Part shown: in pieces, positions 46,850 through 59,800 of the stretch
Numbering within the stretch: the first letter of the stretch is position 1
How the letters are laid out: every line of letters begins with the position of its first letter
Origin: Phorcus lineatus
Lineage: Eukaryota; Mollusca; Gastropoda; Trochida; Trochidae
Direction of reading: 5' to 3'
Length of the DNA: 64,000 bases
Assembly: GCA_921293015.1 (NCBI GenBank)
Contig: OV121084.1
Location: forward strand, 25,668,946 to 25,732,945
Position numbers and translations under genes: made by a program
The notes under the pieces: model-generated
The model's input: only the letters and a program-made list of their open reading frames with translations
Databases searched by the model: none
Told to the model about the DNA's origin: nothing

Positions 46850-48571
46850 CTGTAATTGAACTGGCTGATTGCATAACACTTCCTGCTTGACACCTGGCCT
46901 TACCGGACACAGGTCAGTCACTAATGAAGGAGACAAACATGGCCGCCATCAATATAAACGACTGTAGATAATTTCTCAGCTGAGTAATAAGTTCAGAGGC
47001 AGCTCTACAGTAAAGGATACCAAAGTAAGTACCCCTTAACTGCATCAAACTCACTTACATTGCTCTTATAAACTGTTTTTTAAACTTCCGTGAGAGAACT
47101 GAATAAAATCATTCTTAAATGTTGGCTTCACACTCAGTCGAAATGAGTGTTTTTAACTGACAAGCTTTATGGATTGGTGTGTTTATAAGAATGTTAGATT
47201 TGCATTGTCATCAGGTTTGTATGTATTATGTTGACCTGTAAGTAGATGATTCACTTAGTTCCCTTTATTTAACAATTTTCAGCCGAAGATACATTGTTTA
47301 CACAAGGGTGCACTGAACCATGACAGCCGTGAGCTGAGACAAATGAAGTGGATTATGCAACAGGTAACATCACAGTCAGCATGCTGACCTAATTCTTGAA
47401 TAATCACGCAGTATATTACTTAACTGTTTAGATGGGAAAATTCAATAGGTAATGCAACCAAGGCAATTGGTTGTCTAAATTGATTGATTTGTTTAATATA
47501 CTGTAACTGCATGTGTTTTGATATGGGAGTACTTGACATCAATTGCTTTTGACTTAGAACAAGAATTTATTTTGGGATTTCATATTTCCGTCAATTTCTA
47601 CTATATCTATTTGTTTTCATTGAAAGTATGTAGGTTTTCTGTGTAATAGTAGAATTTCAACAAGGTGGGAACAGTAACAGTTGTTATACCATGAGTCAAC
47701 TTTCGACTTCAACTAAATGTTTGTGTTTTTCTTTGGATACTATTTAATGTGCAAGTCACAAACTCAATGGTTTTCCTTTATTCAACTTATAAGAATATTG
47801 TAAAATAAGATATTTTTTTAAATATAACTTATGCAAAAGAATATTATTTGGATGAATGAAAATGAAACAATTGAATTGGTTTTTAAAACTGCTCGACTTA
47901 TATTGCTGATGTTAATTTTAGTGTGAACCATCAAGATACATGCAGTGCCTCACAGCAATGCTTAGTTAATGTGAGTTGCTCTCTATTTACCAATCAGTGT
48001 TACTATTGTAAGTTTTACTGATATTACACTATGCACTGGGTTGCAAGTTGGGCAATTGAAGACTGCTCTGAGAAATAATTGTTGTGGTTTAAACATAGTT
48101 TATTCAATTAAACATACAGTAAGTTCTTTTGTTATCTACAAATTATAATTTTATGACGGCTTTGCAAAATATTTTTACTTCATTTTTATCATTTTATATG
48201 TCTTAATGGTATTCGTTGTTATGGTGATAAATCCAACATATTTTAGTATAACTTGAAAATGAAATTACTGATTTTTATCGAAATTCAAAATAAGAGATAT
48301 ATAAATTTCATTTTCAATTCAATTTGCTTATCTGAGGTGTTCACTGAAGCAACAAGGAGGGTTGCAAGGCCGTAAGTACATTCAATTGTTAAGTAAGCAT
48401 ACGGATTGATTGTTAACTACTCTCCCTAATTGATATGTATGCTTGCGAAAAGAAGTAACTGTGGAAGATTGAAAATGTCTCATCTTCATGTAATCATATG
48501 AATATTTTAAATATCTATACAATTGTTTTCTGTTTCAGAATAAAGACCAATCCAAAACATCTGAAAAGTGA
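46850..48571 (+). ncRNA. Possible spliced transcript with promoter-like start inside the CACTA-like element
   Basis: Around 46830-46950 there is a CCAAT box ('accaatcagaacc'), an 'accgga' ETS-like core and 'ACATGGCCGCCATC' (YY1-like). A donor CAAA|GTAAGT ends a segment at 47024. A segment 47283-47363 has acceptor 'aattttcag' and donor CAACAG|GTAACA. Another acceptor, 'tctgtttcag', opens at 48539. Joining the last two gives only a 17-codon frame from the ATG at 47343 to the TGA at 48571, and the ATG at 46939 stops after 10 codons. If transcribed, it is probably a long non-coding RNA or a 5' UTR. Purely signal-based. Confidence 0.3.
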
Positions 48572-49006
48572 ACAGGGTGAATTGTGTATATTTTGCACTT
48601 TTGTAGATTGTTAATTTTGCAATGAATAACTAAAGGCATTTCTAAACCATCATATATTTATATTCATAGCTGTCATAGAATAATTATTTCAATGAAGATT
48701 GGAGATTTCATTAAAAGGGATTAATTTGTAAACTTACGTTTTCTTACTACTCGTTTAAAGATGAATTCATTCTTCGAAATTGTGTGTTTGAATAAACGTT
48801 GATAGTGAATGGATTGGTAATATTTTCTATAAAATGTTTTTATAGGAGGAATGCTTTTTAAACCACCATAAATTCACGCTTACATTTTACCTTGTAGGTA
48901 TTTTAACTTTCCATGAATGTTTTTTGTCTTTATTGCAATAAATATTTTATGGTAATTAATGTGTTTGTTCATTGTACAACCTACATAACACACAATAAAC
49001 ACTACA

Positions 49007-49457
49007 TGGAAACTAATTTGAAACCTACGATAAACATACAAAACACGGAAACCAAGTTGAAACCTACAATATATAAGGATATGGAAACCAGTTTGAAACC
49101 TACGTTAAACTAACAAAACACGGAAACCAAGTTGAAACTTACAATAAACCTGAATATGGAAACCAGGTTGAAACATACAATAAACTGACTAAACAAGGAA
49201 ACCAAGTGGAAATCTACAGTAAACTAAAATCACGGAAACCAAGTGGATCCTACTTGGAGGAGTGTGTAAAGAACGGTGATGGATACCATCCGGATCTGGG
49301 GCAAAAGTAGGTTTCAGTTTTCATGGAAACCAACATGAAATTTCAATCACGGAAACCAAGTGGATCCTACTTGGAGGAGTGTGTAAAGAACGGTGATGGA
49401 TACCATCCGGATCTGGGGCAAAAGTAGGTTTCAGTTTTCATGGAAACCAACATGAAA
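49007..49457 (+). repeat. Right subterminal array: ~38-bp units, then a perfect 110-bp duplication
   Basis: From 49007 to about 49245, units of about 38 bp carry 'ggaaaccaagttgaaacc' plus 'tacaataaac'. Then 49231-49340 is repeated without any difference I can see at 49348-49457 (period 117), including 'tggatcctacttggaggagt'. The identity of that pair implies a recent duplication. Confidence 0.85.
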
Positions 49458-49559
49458 CTATAGAAACCTATCTGGATACCAAGTGGAAATACTGGTTTCC
49501 ATGTCGTTTCATGGTGGTTTCAGTGATCCGGAAACCAAGTCATTTCTGTAGTGAGTGTA

Positions 49560-50220
49560 GACACAAAACGACTTTTTTCAAAATATCCAATGTTTTCCAT
49601 ACAAAAATAAGTGTTAAATTTAAAGTAATTATTTAATGGTAAACTCTTCACGTAGAAATGTATTGTAGATAAAGAGAAATAATGAACACATTACCCCCTT
49701 TCAGAAATCGTTTCTCATTAAACTTTTAACTAGCTAACCATTGATTGTGAGCACTTTACCCTGGCTTAATTATAAATTTCCTTTTTACATATTCTGTCGA
49801 TTGTAAACGCTATGAGCCTATCTTGTTTAGATTTTTGCACAGTGTAAATTGGCATTTCATCATTTTAATAAATAAAATAAAGTGTTTGGAATAAAGAAAC
49901 AATAATCTAAAGTTTGAACAAAAGTTTGGCCTACTTTTATCACAACGAGTAAATATATATTATTGAAATAAATTCCTTTATACCAGCGTTGCTTCATACA
50001 GCACTGAAACATTATAACGTTAGATTTACCTGGCGAACCATATGATAAGAGTCTTTAAAGTCTAGTGCACATAAACATCATCTTATGAAATGCCTGTATT
50101 GAGGATGCACGACGTCACAATTTATCAGTCTCATTTCGTATTATCGTATTTCAGTTAAAATATTCATGTTTAGAATTATTTTACCAGAGGCTGAGTGTTA
50201 GTCTACATTCTCTATAAAGC
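49560..50220. other. No gene recognised
   Basis: AT-rich with no supported feature. Confidence 0.45.
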
Positions 50221-50227
50221 AGGAAGA

Positions 50228-50551
50228 TTAGTGTGTGTGTCGTGTGGTTATCTTCATTATAAGTTAATGTGTGTGTCGTTATCTTCATTATAAGTTAGTG
50301 TGTGTGTGTGTGTGTGTCGTTAATTTCAATATAATCAGTGTGTGTCGTTATCTTAAATATAATTAGTGAGTGTGTCGTTATCTTCATTATAGTTAAGTGT
50401 GTTTGTCGTTATCTTCATTATGATTTAGTGTGTCTGTGTAGTTATCTTCATTATAAGTTAGTGTGTGTGTAGTTATCTTCATTGTAAGTTAGTGAGTGTG
50501 TGTCGTTATCTTCAATATAGTTAATGTGTGTGTGTCGTTATCTTCATTATA
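50228..50551 (+). repeat. Minisatellite, ~35-bp unit with internal (GT)n
   Basis: About nine units of 'cgttatcttcattataagtt' followed by 'agtgtgtgtgtgt' of variable length. Unit length varies from about 30 to 45 bp because the GT run and a few bases change between units. Confidence 0.88.
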
Positions 50552-50599
50552 AGTTATCTATATTATCTTCCTAAATCCCCTACATAAGTAAGCGTGTGC

Positions 50600-50690
50600 G
50601 TTTCCCTCTAGGGATTCGAACCTAAGACCACGTGTAAGTATGTCATCTCGCTCCCACTCGTAACATGAGTCTGTCTATATGAATCACTCT
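50600..50690 (-). mobile_element. tRNA-like (SINE head or tRNA pseudogene)
   Basis: The minus strand has a consensus B box GGTTCGAATCCC (50610-50621) about 35-40 bases after an A-box-like 'TTACGAGTGGGAGCG' (within 50655-50675). I could not fold a full 7-bp acceptor stem, so a functional tRNA is unlikely. Confidence 0.4.
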
Positions 50691-50699
50691 GAATGTAGC

Positions 50700-53600
50700 G
50701 TGTGAGTGTACCACTTCCACTCGTTGTAAGCCTTGTTTTCTAATCAAATGAATGCACGTGTATTTCTCATAAACAATTTCGGGGTTCAAGCATGTTTTGT
50801 AACGCCGCCTGTCTTAGAGTAGACTAATATTCACTCTGTGAAAAATTGTTATATAAAAGATTGAGAAATTGAATTCAAATCTTGACTTACTTTTCGAGAG
50901 ATTATTGTGATGTTAAACATTATCAAAACAGTCTGGGTGGTAGATTAGTCTTTGAGTTAAGGAAGCTGTTATAAAATATTTCGGGCCAGTTTGGAAATTA
51001 GGTTTCAATCGTGACGTTTGACGCTGGTAAAAGTGCGACGCAAACGAAAAAGATTAAATCTGACTTAAAACGATTGAAATTCTTTATCAAAATATATTAT
51101 CTAAAGTATGAATCTCAAAGATGATATTTATGAAAGTCAGTATTTTCGTTCATGACAATTTATTATCAAATCTTATCCGAGAGGCAAAGCTGTGTATACT
51201 GATGGAAGATGCACTAATAATCACTTTGTTCATGCAATCATAATTAATCTAATCAATTACAGAAATTTGCGAAACAAAACAATAAATGACAAAGTGATAA
51301 ATAGCATATGATGGCGTGGTATGCAGTAACAAAAATCACTGACAAGAAAATAATTTTTGATTAATGTTTGAAATTTTAGAAAATACACGGGTCAGGTTTC
51401 ACCGTCTTAACGTTCTTGATCCATGTTCTTCTTCTTGCATCTCGTACCAAGCCCTTTAACGTGATATGTGTCTCGATTATATTTGAAATCTTACATTCCC
51501 GTTGTTTTAGGTGGATATTAACTATGTTAAACTTAGAATTATTAAAAAGCCAAAAATATGTTTAGATGTTTTTGGTTGTCATATAAACAATCATTAAAGG
51601 CTCATTTTCAACACGTAATTAAAATATCTTCAATCTTGAGAAAAAAATTAATAATACTTTTTTTATTCACTTGGCAATCAATAATCCTTGGTACAGTAAC
51701 GAAATGTCATGATCATGGCATGTAAGTGTAATAACACGTAATTCAAAACACAAACATTTGGGAGAAATATTCAGAGATGAACAATAGTATTACACAAGTA
51801 AAATTCGAGATTCATTTGAAGTCTTTCTAAAAAATGTTCCAGTTTTCTTGAATAACATTTTTCGACCACGAAGGCACAGTCTATATAGACTGGGTAAATA
51901 AACAAAAAAACAAGACAACAGTATGGAGTCACTAAAAGCCTAATCGCTTCCCTAGAGGTCAACGATCGCTCGGTTGATGTACGTACAAAGTGATGACGTC
52001 ATCAATTCCGCGTGAGTGGGGAAAGCGGAAGGCGACTATATGTCTACAATAACAAAACTCCCTTGTTATGATTAACATCGCAGTACATGAGTATAAATTT
52101 ATCATGAAATCTTATTTTCAAAATTAAATTTTCTAAGTGTTATCACGAAGTTTCATTAACGGTTCATTTTCCCGCGAATTAAATTTTTTCTGTCATGTAA
52201 ATAGGTAATCAAGTAATTTGACATAAGGCGATGGAATGAATGAATAGAAACACGATATTTAGGGATAAAAAAAGATAAATGACGTAATGTCAAAGATGTT
52301 CTATAAAGCTTCCTCCTTTATATTTGTGTCAAAAGGATTAAAAATGATAATTATTACGTCATCTAAAAGTGAAAAAAAATATTTGTAAACCGTAACTAAG
52401 AAGTAACAATTTGTTAAATCTTAAAGTTGTAAATCATCATGTATTTCTTTGAGGTACTATTCATTTAAATACCGTTTTCAAATTTGTGGAAAAAACTCTT
52501 TTAAAAAATCGATCCTTATTAAATATAACTCAACAAGTAAAATTGAAAATAATCTCTTTTTTGTGTGAAAGGACTCACCAAGGACTGTCTAAAGTAATTT
52601 CCAGAACAAAAAAGGTACACCTTTAATAACATGACAACTCATGCCATTCGCTACGGTAATCATTTCTTAATCTCTTATGCTTTCATGGAATTTCAATTAC
52701 TTCACAAGAAAGAAAATAACATCTTTAGTCACGAAATGACAATAATTGCTTTGATGTGTTTTCTTCCATTTTCGATGAAAATTGTATTAAATGGCGACAT
52801 TCCGAGAGAGAGTTAAAAAGCTGGTTCAAGCGTTACTTTTTCTGATGACTAATATTCCCCCATGTTCCCACAAACGGGGCATATGGTCGGCGGTCAAAGG
52901 GGGAATTGAAGAGGGACACAAAAACAGACAGATGGAATTATCAGCCTATGACCCTTTTAGCAGAAACAGACGAAAACCAATGAATCGACAGACGAACAGA
53001 CAGACGGAAACGCAGAATCGGTTTCGGAATGTCGTAAAATGTCGTAAAATCGCTCGAATCATTGACGACATCATTACAAATTGTCTCTAAGCGACCATTT
53101 GGGGTTTAAAGAGGAAGATGGGAACTTTAAAACATGAAAACTGTCTCACTTGTCTTGAAATGTCTTTGTTTTTCCCCTTGGTACATTTTGGTTTCGTGGC
53201 GATATGCTTTGTTAAGCTTTAGTGGCACACCAGAGCGTGGAATTCTTTGTAATGGAGATCAAAAAAACAATTGAGATTAGGTCTGTATGTTAAGGACATA
53301 TTAAAACCAAACTTTAAAAGGCTGAAACAATCAGTCTTTTTAGGGACAATAAATCGGAAATTTAAAAAGCGTTGAATTATCTTGTTGGAATGTTTTCGAG
53401 ACTTAATAAAATCAAGAGAGCAAGATTTAGTTGATCTTTCACGTTTACTTTTGTTGGTACATCATAAATATATTTAAATATGATAAGCTTATTCATTTTC
53501 AATTGTAATCCTTCCATGGCGTTTTATATTCCAAAAGAGAGCTTCTGAAAATAAAACTAATAGATAATTACACAAATATCTTTTTCATGAAACACAAGAA

Positions 53601-55815
53601 TTTATCTCTCGTGTGTTTAAAGGGATTGTACTGAAACCAAAATATTTTGAAGAAACTTTGGAGATTTGGATAAAGACATTCTTCAGTCAAGAAATCCAAA
53701 TAACAAACTGTTTGGTTTGGGTAAATACATCTGAGCAAAATACTTGACGAAAGGTTTTTTTCTGCAATAAAAACATATCAAAAATACAAAACCAAAATTA
53801 AGCAACCAATTTACCACTTTAGATCAGATATTTCTTTTCTAAAAGAAATAACATTACAAAACAATGAAAACAAATGGTTTCCTTTCGTCCTATATCTTAT
53901 TCTTTAATTTTCAATTCTTCCTTTCACTCCATATGTATATCAGCTTGGACTGTTTTTTGTCTGTCATTGTCATAGCATTATTTTTCTGTAACTTTGTAAC
54001 TGTAGCTAAGAACAAATAACGTAAAAACTAAAGATTTTTTAAAATATTGATATTGGGTAATTTTGAATGCATGCAATAATAATGAACAAAGTATCCGAAG
54101 AAAGTGTCTATATGTATACTATAAACGGTAACGAATTTAATATATAATCTTTGCGCAGAGTAGCCAAAGCTAACTCTTAGTGATCAGTCGCCGGGAAACA
54201 ACGCTATTTTACCTTCAATATCAATCATGCATAAAAACTCGACATCACATGAAGATGAGCTGTTGTTTTAGTCTTAATTGCAGTAATTTGGGACAAAAAC
54301 TGAGTCACTGAACGATGCTGTCCTAAAAACCAAGACTCGAGCTTTGTTGAAACCCTTCTCTGACGCAGGAATGGATGACTAAGCCAAAAGCGCCATCTTG
54401 CGGCTGTCAGGAAGGAGCCAAGGGCACATCACTCGGCATAAAACCGGCGCCTGCTTACTGATACTGCTAATTTTCCTTGGCTTATGATATTATATTTCAA
54501 AATCAGATGAAAGAAAAAACAGACGTTTTAAGAATCTAATAACTGCTGCAAACGAAGCAACGCTATTCAGTTCTTTGATGACTACACATTTTGATAGACG
54601 GATTTCTTCCGACTTCTTTCTCGCGGGACTCTTAGACAAGATTTAAAAGAATTATTTCAACAATTACAAAGATGACCTCACGCTTCAAGTTCATCGGAAA
54701 AATGCTTGATGATAACAGATGTCAATTCTTAAGAGCACTCAATACTTTGGCAATTACATCATTTCAAGTCACTTACGGTGAACGAAATATAACTGACGTG
54801 GAAGGGGGATGCCGGGAACGTTTGGAGAGGGGGGGGGGGGAGGTTATAAGTGCATCGTATCATCTATTAATGTGTGTATCATGAATCATAACCCCATGAG
54901 CGCCGAAGTTAGTCAAGCTCGCAACCCGCAGGCGCCGATATGTATTGATATTTTAACAGCACCGTATACTAGTCTTACTCTTGACGCGAGAAGATCACCA
55001 TGGTATAACCCTTCCAAAGACAACAAGATATTGAGGAAACAACATTTCCACATCTTCAGAACTATATTCTTTTTTATCTATCAAATATCGCTTCAGAAAT
55101 ATAAAATCCAGAGGAACATTATCTCTTATTTACTATCAAGTTTGGATTTATCAATGCTTTCAACGCTTTCCTTACTCAACCTCCAGATGAAGGAATTGGC
55201 GTCATAACTTTCTCTCAAGAAAATCATCGACATAATCGTCCCCTTGTCAGGTCCAAATTATGACAATGATGTACTTGAGATACTGCATGAATAAAACGGA
55301 ATTGCCTTTGTCAAATGGTTCTTGTATTCATAATTAATTGTTCTTTGTGTATTTTGTATGACTAACACAATGGTGTCGATATTTTTATTTGACAGAATAC
55401 ATCAATTGAAACCAAGATCGGGAGAACCGAGAAGATGTAAAACGGTTATCATTTTTTTTCAAGGCATCTTTGTTTTTTTACTAATTTTCCATTTTTATTC
55501 ACTGTTATTATTCTTATTTCATGTAGGTCGTGAAAATCCTCTGATTCTTTTCCTTTTTGCCAATTGCAAGACATACTTTTTCAGTCAATAAATGAAGTCT
55601 TAAAGGATCATATCAAGTCCGGTTACGTTACACGAATAAATTTCCTAAACTCAAATAATTAAATGGGCGTAAGAGGTTTTCGCTTGATAATTTTTTCTTC
55701 GACTACGGATAACTGAGTAGAATAATGAGATGTTTTTCTCACGGCTTAAAATATTAATTGAATATACTAATATCTAAGAGGGAAATTTCAACAAATACAA
55801 TACTTTTTAAAAAGT
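50700..55815. other. No gene recognised
   Basis: AT-rich. 52860-53060 carries 'cgacagacgaacagacagac'-type sequence similar to the heads of the ~150-bp repeat family. 54829-54840 is a run of 12 G. Near 54389 'gcgccatcttgcggc' is a YY1-like site upstream of a 37-codon frame (54672 onward) that could end on a GTGAAC donor, but nothing confirms a gene. Confidence 0.4.
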
Positions 55816-55819
55816 GCCT

Positions 55820-56120
55820 TTAAAGGGACAGTAGCACATTTTTGAAAAATGTATTTCCTCAAATTGTCCTCAATTAACATTACTTTACTAAATGTATAAT
55901 CTTCATAAAGCAATCATCTCCGTACTCAACTCAGTCATCCGTACTCGTAAAACCTTTTAATCACTTGAGGAAGGGAAATGGATTTGAATAATTTAAATGA
56001 ACATGGTACGTTCGTTTTAAAACTTCTTTTGATTAAAAGACATTGTCTTGCATTTAACATTAATTTTCGTTTTCTTGAGATCACTTTATAGATAAAATCA
56101 AAGTGCTACTACCTCATTAA
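55820..56120 (-). mobile_element. MITE, inverted copy of the 18546-18909 family
   Basis: The left terminus TTAAAGGGACAGTAGCAC and right end 'gtgctactacctcattaa' are family termini. The internal block 'ccttttaatcacttgagg' and 'gggaaatgga' is the reverse complement of the matching block at 18546-18909. At 301 bp it is shorter than the other copy. Confidence 0.65.
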
Positions 56121-56439
56121 GGCTTTATGACCAAAAGGGCAAACGTTTATTTGAACCTTTATGCTTGTGTACATAGTAAATATACACCTGGAAGACAGTA
56201 ATGCAACCTCTATCCAATGTTCTGTAACATAAGTACACATGAAGTTTCCCTGTTCTATTCAGAGTTCTTCAGAAAAAATGAATTATTAATTAAACGTATT
56301 TAGAACAACGGCTTCATAGGCAGATCAGCGTGCTGATCAGTTAAAGAGGAGACGTTTTCGGGCGATCATTTGTGTGCATTGAGGGTACACTAAATTCTGG
56401 CTTTTTTTCTTCTTTCTATATCTTCAGTAATTACTCGAG

Positions 56440-56710
56440 GTCAATAAATGTCGACATCCACCTCCACTTGGTAAACACTACTATTAAGGCAAAACTTGTT
56501 CGAGTATGAAATTTGGCTATTTTACAAGGGTTAGGTCATGATTACTTTAAATGATTGATTTGGTAATTACTAAGATTTTCTTGGTTTTTAAATCTTTGAA
56601 AAATGTTCAACGTGAACAAACACTTTAATATGAATCAGATCCTTGTTAATCGAATAACAATTATTTGTATCACTTCAGTGATTGAAAAAGTAAGTGTTGC
56701 AATACTTTTT
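56440..56710 (-). repeat. Dispersed repeat, inverted copy of 16258-16495
   Basis: Read on the minus strand it gives the same ordered blocks: 'ttgcaacac', 'aacaaggatct', 'aaagtgtttgt', 'cttagtaattaccaaa', 'ccaaatttcat' and 'atgtcgacatt'. Confidence 0.6.
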
Positions 56711-56801
56711 TCCAGGTGTATATTGACTAAATTGTATTAGTATATTTGGAGAGGTTCATTGCATCGAAAGTGAGCGTTCTCAACCGATACATACATGTAG
56801 T

Positions 56802-56860
56802 ACATTCGGAACTTCCGGACGGGTGGATCCCGTCCCGTCCCGTCCGGGAGTTCCAAATGT
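56802..56860. repeat. Hairpin, 22-bp arms with 20 matches, GC-rich
   Basis: The left arm ACATTCGGAACTTCCGGACG (plus GG) pairs with 56839-56860 across a 15-base loop that contains 'tggatcc' and a 'cgtcc' repeat. It stands out in an AT-rich setting. Confidence 0.8.
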
Positions 56861-56869
56861 GTGCTCCAA

Positions 56870-59800
56870 TCTCATCGAAATCAGATGAAAACTATTAGTT
56901 AGCCTATATCTCGATGCGTTTCCTCTCTAAGTACTCGATAGCTCTATACCGGCCTCATGGACAAACTCAAAAGAATATGGGAGCACTGATAAGTTTAACA
57001 TTATCATGTCTATATTGATCTTATTTTATGTAAATCCATTCGAAGTATCCTCTCTATTAAATGTTGTAAATTGATTGAAAGTTTTACTGTACAATTCATT
57101 ATGACATATGTAACGCACGTAGCAGTAAATGTGACATCGTAACAGTAACAGAAGGTTTTTGTCATTTCAAAAATGATTACCGCATTGATGACTATCAAAT
57201 AAAATAATGAACTTATGAATATCATAACATCAGATGGCGGTTTATCAAAAACATGACCGGGGAGAACCAGAAACGGAAGCAGCGCCCTTTACTGCTTTTA
57301 GCGGAAGTGGAAAGCGAGACTGGTTTCCTATCTACTTATTAACAATCGCGAATCAACCATGACTAATACTTATCAAGTCTCCTATCTCATTGGTTCTGTG
57401 GCCAACAGAATCAAGTAGGACTGTCATTTGTGTGCGCAGTTGTAATTAACTCAAACATCAAAGTACATAGGGGATCGATATAGGATATCCGACTTAAATC
57501 ACATGACTTTAGCTCAGGAAGATTTAGATTATCATAGATATGTTCATGGGGATTACTATTAACATTAAAGTGTAAGGACGACCATATTTTGTGTAATGAA
57601 GTAACACAAGTTGAGTTAATGCATTACTTCTCATTGAGCCTTTTTAAAAGGATACTTGCAAATAGTTTTTTTACGTTTACATTTAATCTAGTTCTCAATC
57701 TTTTCTGGATAAAATCCTTATTGTTAAAATTAACAGGTATTCAGGTTGACCAACAGTGCCAAAACTGTTCATTTGTATGTTGAGTGAGATGATGTTTGAA
57801 AATACAGTGCTGCAAAAATAACAGTGTTTTAACCCCCCATAAAATATTGCAAAAATAAATGCCCTTTTACAGTTAAAAAAAATGTAAACTCAATCTTTAA
57901 TCGATTCCAACAATTATATGGTTCAACTGCAAGTCTTGAGATTATGGTTTCATCGATACTGGTATACCGTTTTGTAATGGGATATACATACCTTAGCACC
58001 TTAGGCACATTCACATCAATTTGCTTTGTAGTATTTGCAATGGTTTTTACTCTTGTATTTCATAGAATTTATTCATGTTTATCAAATTCAATTAAGTATT
58101 ATAACGGTAACTGGTAGGAGGGCGGTTGTGTGGGTGCCTAACCTTCTGTTAACAATGTACTAAGACTACCTTAGCCTGTGATAACTTTGTGTTTGTAAAA
58201 CGGACGTTGTCCAACATTCATTCTCTGAAAAATACATTCTAATTTTTTTCCCGAAGAGATATGTGAGTTTAAGTTGATTCATTTCTAGACTTGCTTTTCA
58301 AAAGGTTATGCTAAGATTTTAGTTTTCATTAACAAGAGTCTATTGGTTTTACTACCACCTACCAAAATCCCGTTGTACAACTGGCTATTAACAAATTGTT
58401 GCAGCTCCCAGCGTGAAGCAGGCCTGTAAAGCGATGCCGCTATCGATCAGCTGATTCTGTCAACAGTCGAGGTCGTTGTCCGTTGCGGTGATGCATGAGA
58501 CGGTCTCTGTGTTCGCTGCGCTCGCTTCCTCAAATAACTGGCTTAGTTTACTGAATTAAGAGAGACAACTGATATCTGTTTAAATCGCAAGATTATGCGC
58601 TATTGTCGTGGTTCATTTCACGTGAAATCTTAGGAGCAAGAAAGGTCATTGGGTGCATATCTGTGACTATTTGCTGGTGTGTATTATAGATAAAATTATG
58701 TATTTTGTATGCAATAAAGAGTGTAAGTTCGTTTGCAGTACTTTTGATCTGGTTTTCTTTGAATTGAAATGTAGGCAGACACAAATACAATGATATTTGT
58801 AAACGTTTGATTTAACGGATCTATTCAAAGTCGTTATAATGTGGTTTCTGTGCAAAGTGTAAAATTGATATCATAATTTCAATCTATATATCCGCTTTTC
58901 CTTTAACAGTGTTTGAATTAGTTGAAAATTGCAAAAAAATAAAGGCTTATTTGTGCAAAATTGCTCCGATATGTCCTTGCATAATTAAGGGTGAAGGGAG
59001 GAAAATAAGGGGGATATGATGTTTTAAATAAAAAGATTAGCCTACATTACACGGAAGAAGGTTGTCAATTTCAAAATACACTGCATTTTCCACTAGTGGT
59101 GAAGACAAAACCTTGAAATTATCTCGATTCACGGAAATCTAAAGAGTTTTGGTTTCTCAATTTGGCCGCATGAACTAAACCAACCCTTGGGCCCTATGTG
59201 GCCTGTATGAGATGTGAAGGTTCTGACATAGGGCGGCTCGTCCTCGCCTTCAGGTCGATAGTAGGCAATTTGCTACTTCAAGGGATATATAGATCGGTGA
59301 TTGCTTTCTATAGATCTATCACTCGTAGAACCTGTCAGGGGTTTCTGGGTCAGTTTACGCGAGATATTGTTGGGTCAATCAGTATTGTTTAAGAAATTAG
59401 GGTAAATAAATTTCGCTGACAACAGCTACTCTATTTGCATTCGGTGTTATTTGTATATTTCTATAGATCTACTCAAGTGCTTCGGGTCAGAGGTTTTCGG
59501 GGCAATTGCATGAGGTCTTAATCAATCCTTCAGAGATACTAAAACGTTTGTTGCTACATCATGTTTAATGTTTTTAAACGTTGTGAACTCCTTATACAAA
59601 AAAACGTTTCCTGATTGTCAATAAGCGGCACATGGAAGCTTGTTGTCCATTTCAGAAAACGCACGTCACGAACTACACGTGCACTTGCCACTCTTCACGA
59701 ACCGCACGTGCACTCGTTATATAATACGTCGTGTTCATTTCACTTGTTGACACATTGTGTCGATTTGTTAGAATATGATTCTGATGTGGTCTTTTCAAAG

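Larger units (their letters stand above)
45156..49553. mobile_element. CACTA-like (EnSpm-type) non-autonomous element, about 4.4 kb
   Basis: The left end, CACTACAGAAATGACTTGGT (then TTCC), is matched by a perfect 24-bp inverted copy at 49530-49553. Beyond this, both subterminal regions are packed with variants of 'ggaaaccaacatgaaac' and 'cttggtttcc' in opposing orientations (45156-45620 and 49007-49553). Subterminal motif arrays plus CACTA ends are the usual architecture of EnSpm/CACTA elements. No transposase can be read. The expected 3-bp target duplication is not evident (tac on the left, agt on the right), so end loss or a different superfamily is possible. The interior contains an older dispersed repeat and promoter-like and exon-like sequence. 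Confidence 0.6.

Noticed and set aside
45153-49556. A 3-bp target duplication for the CACTA-like element
   Set aside because: The bases next to the ends are tac and agt. An 'agt' lies two bases further out on the left, but using it would need an unmatched end, so I do not claim a duplication.
52791-53090. 99-codon frame with a polar, Arg/Gln/Asn-rich C-terminus
   Set aside because: The second half is the 'gacagacgaacagacagac' part of a dispersed repeat translated by chance; no family match.
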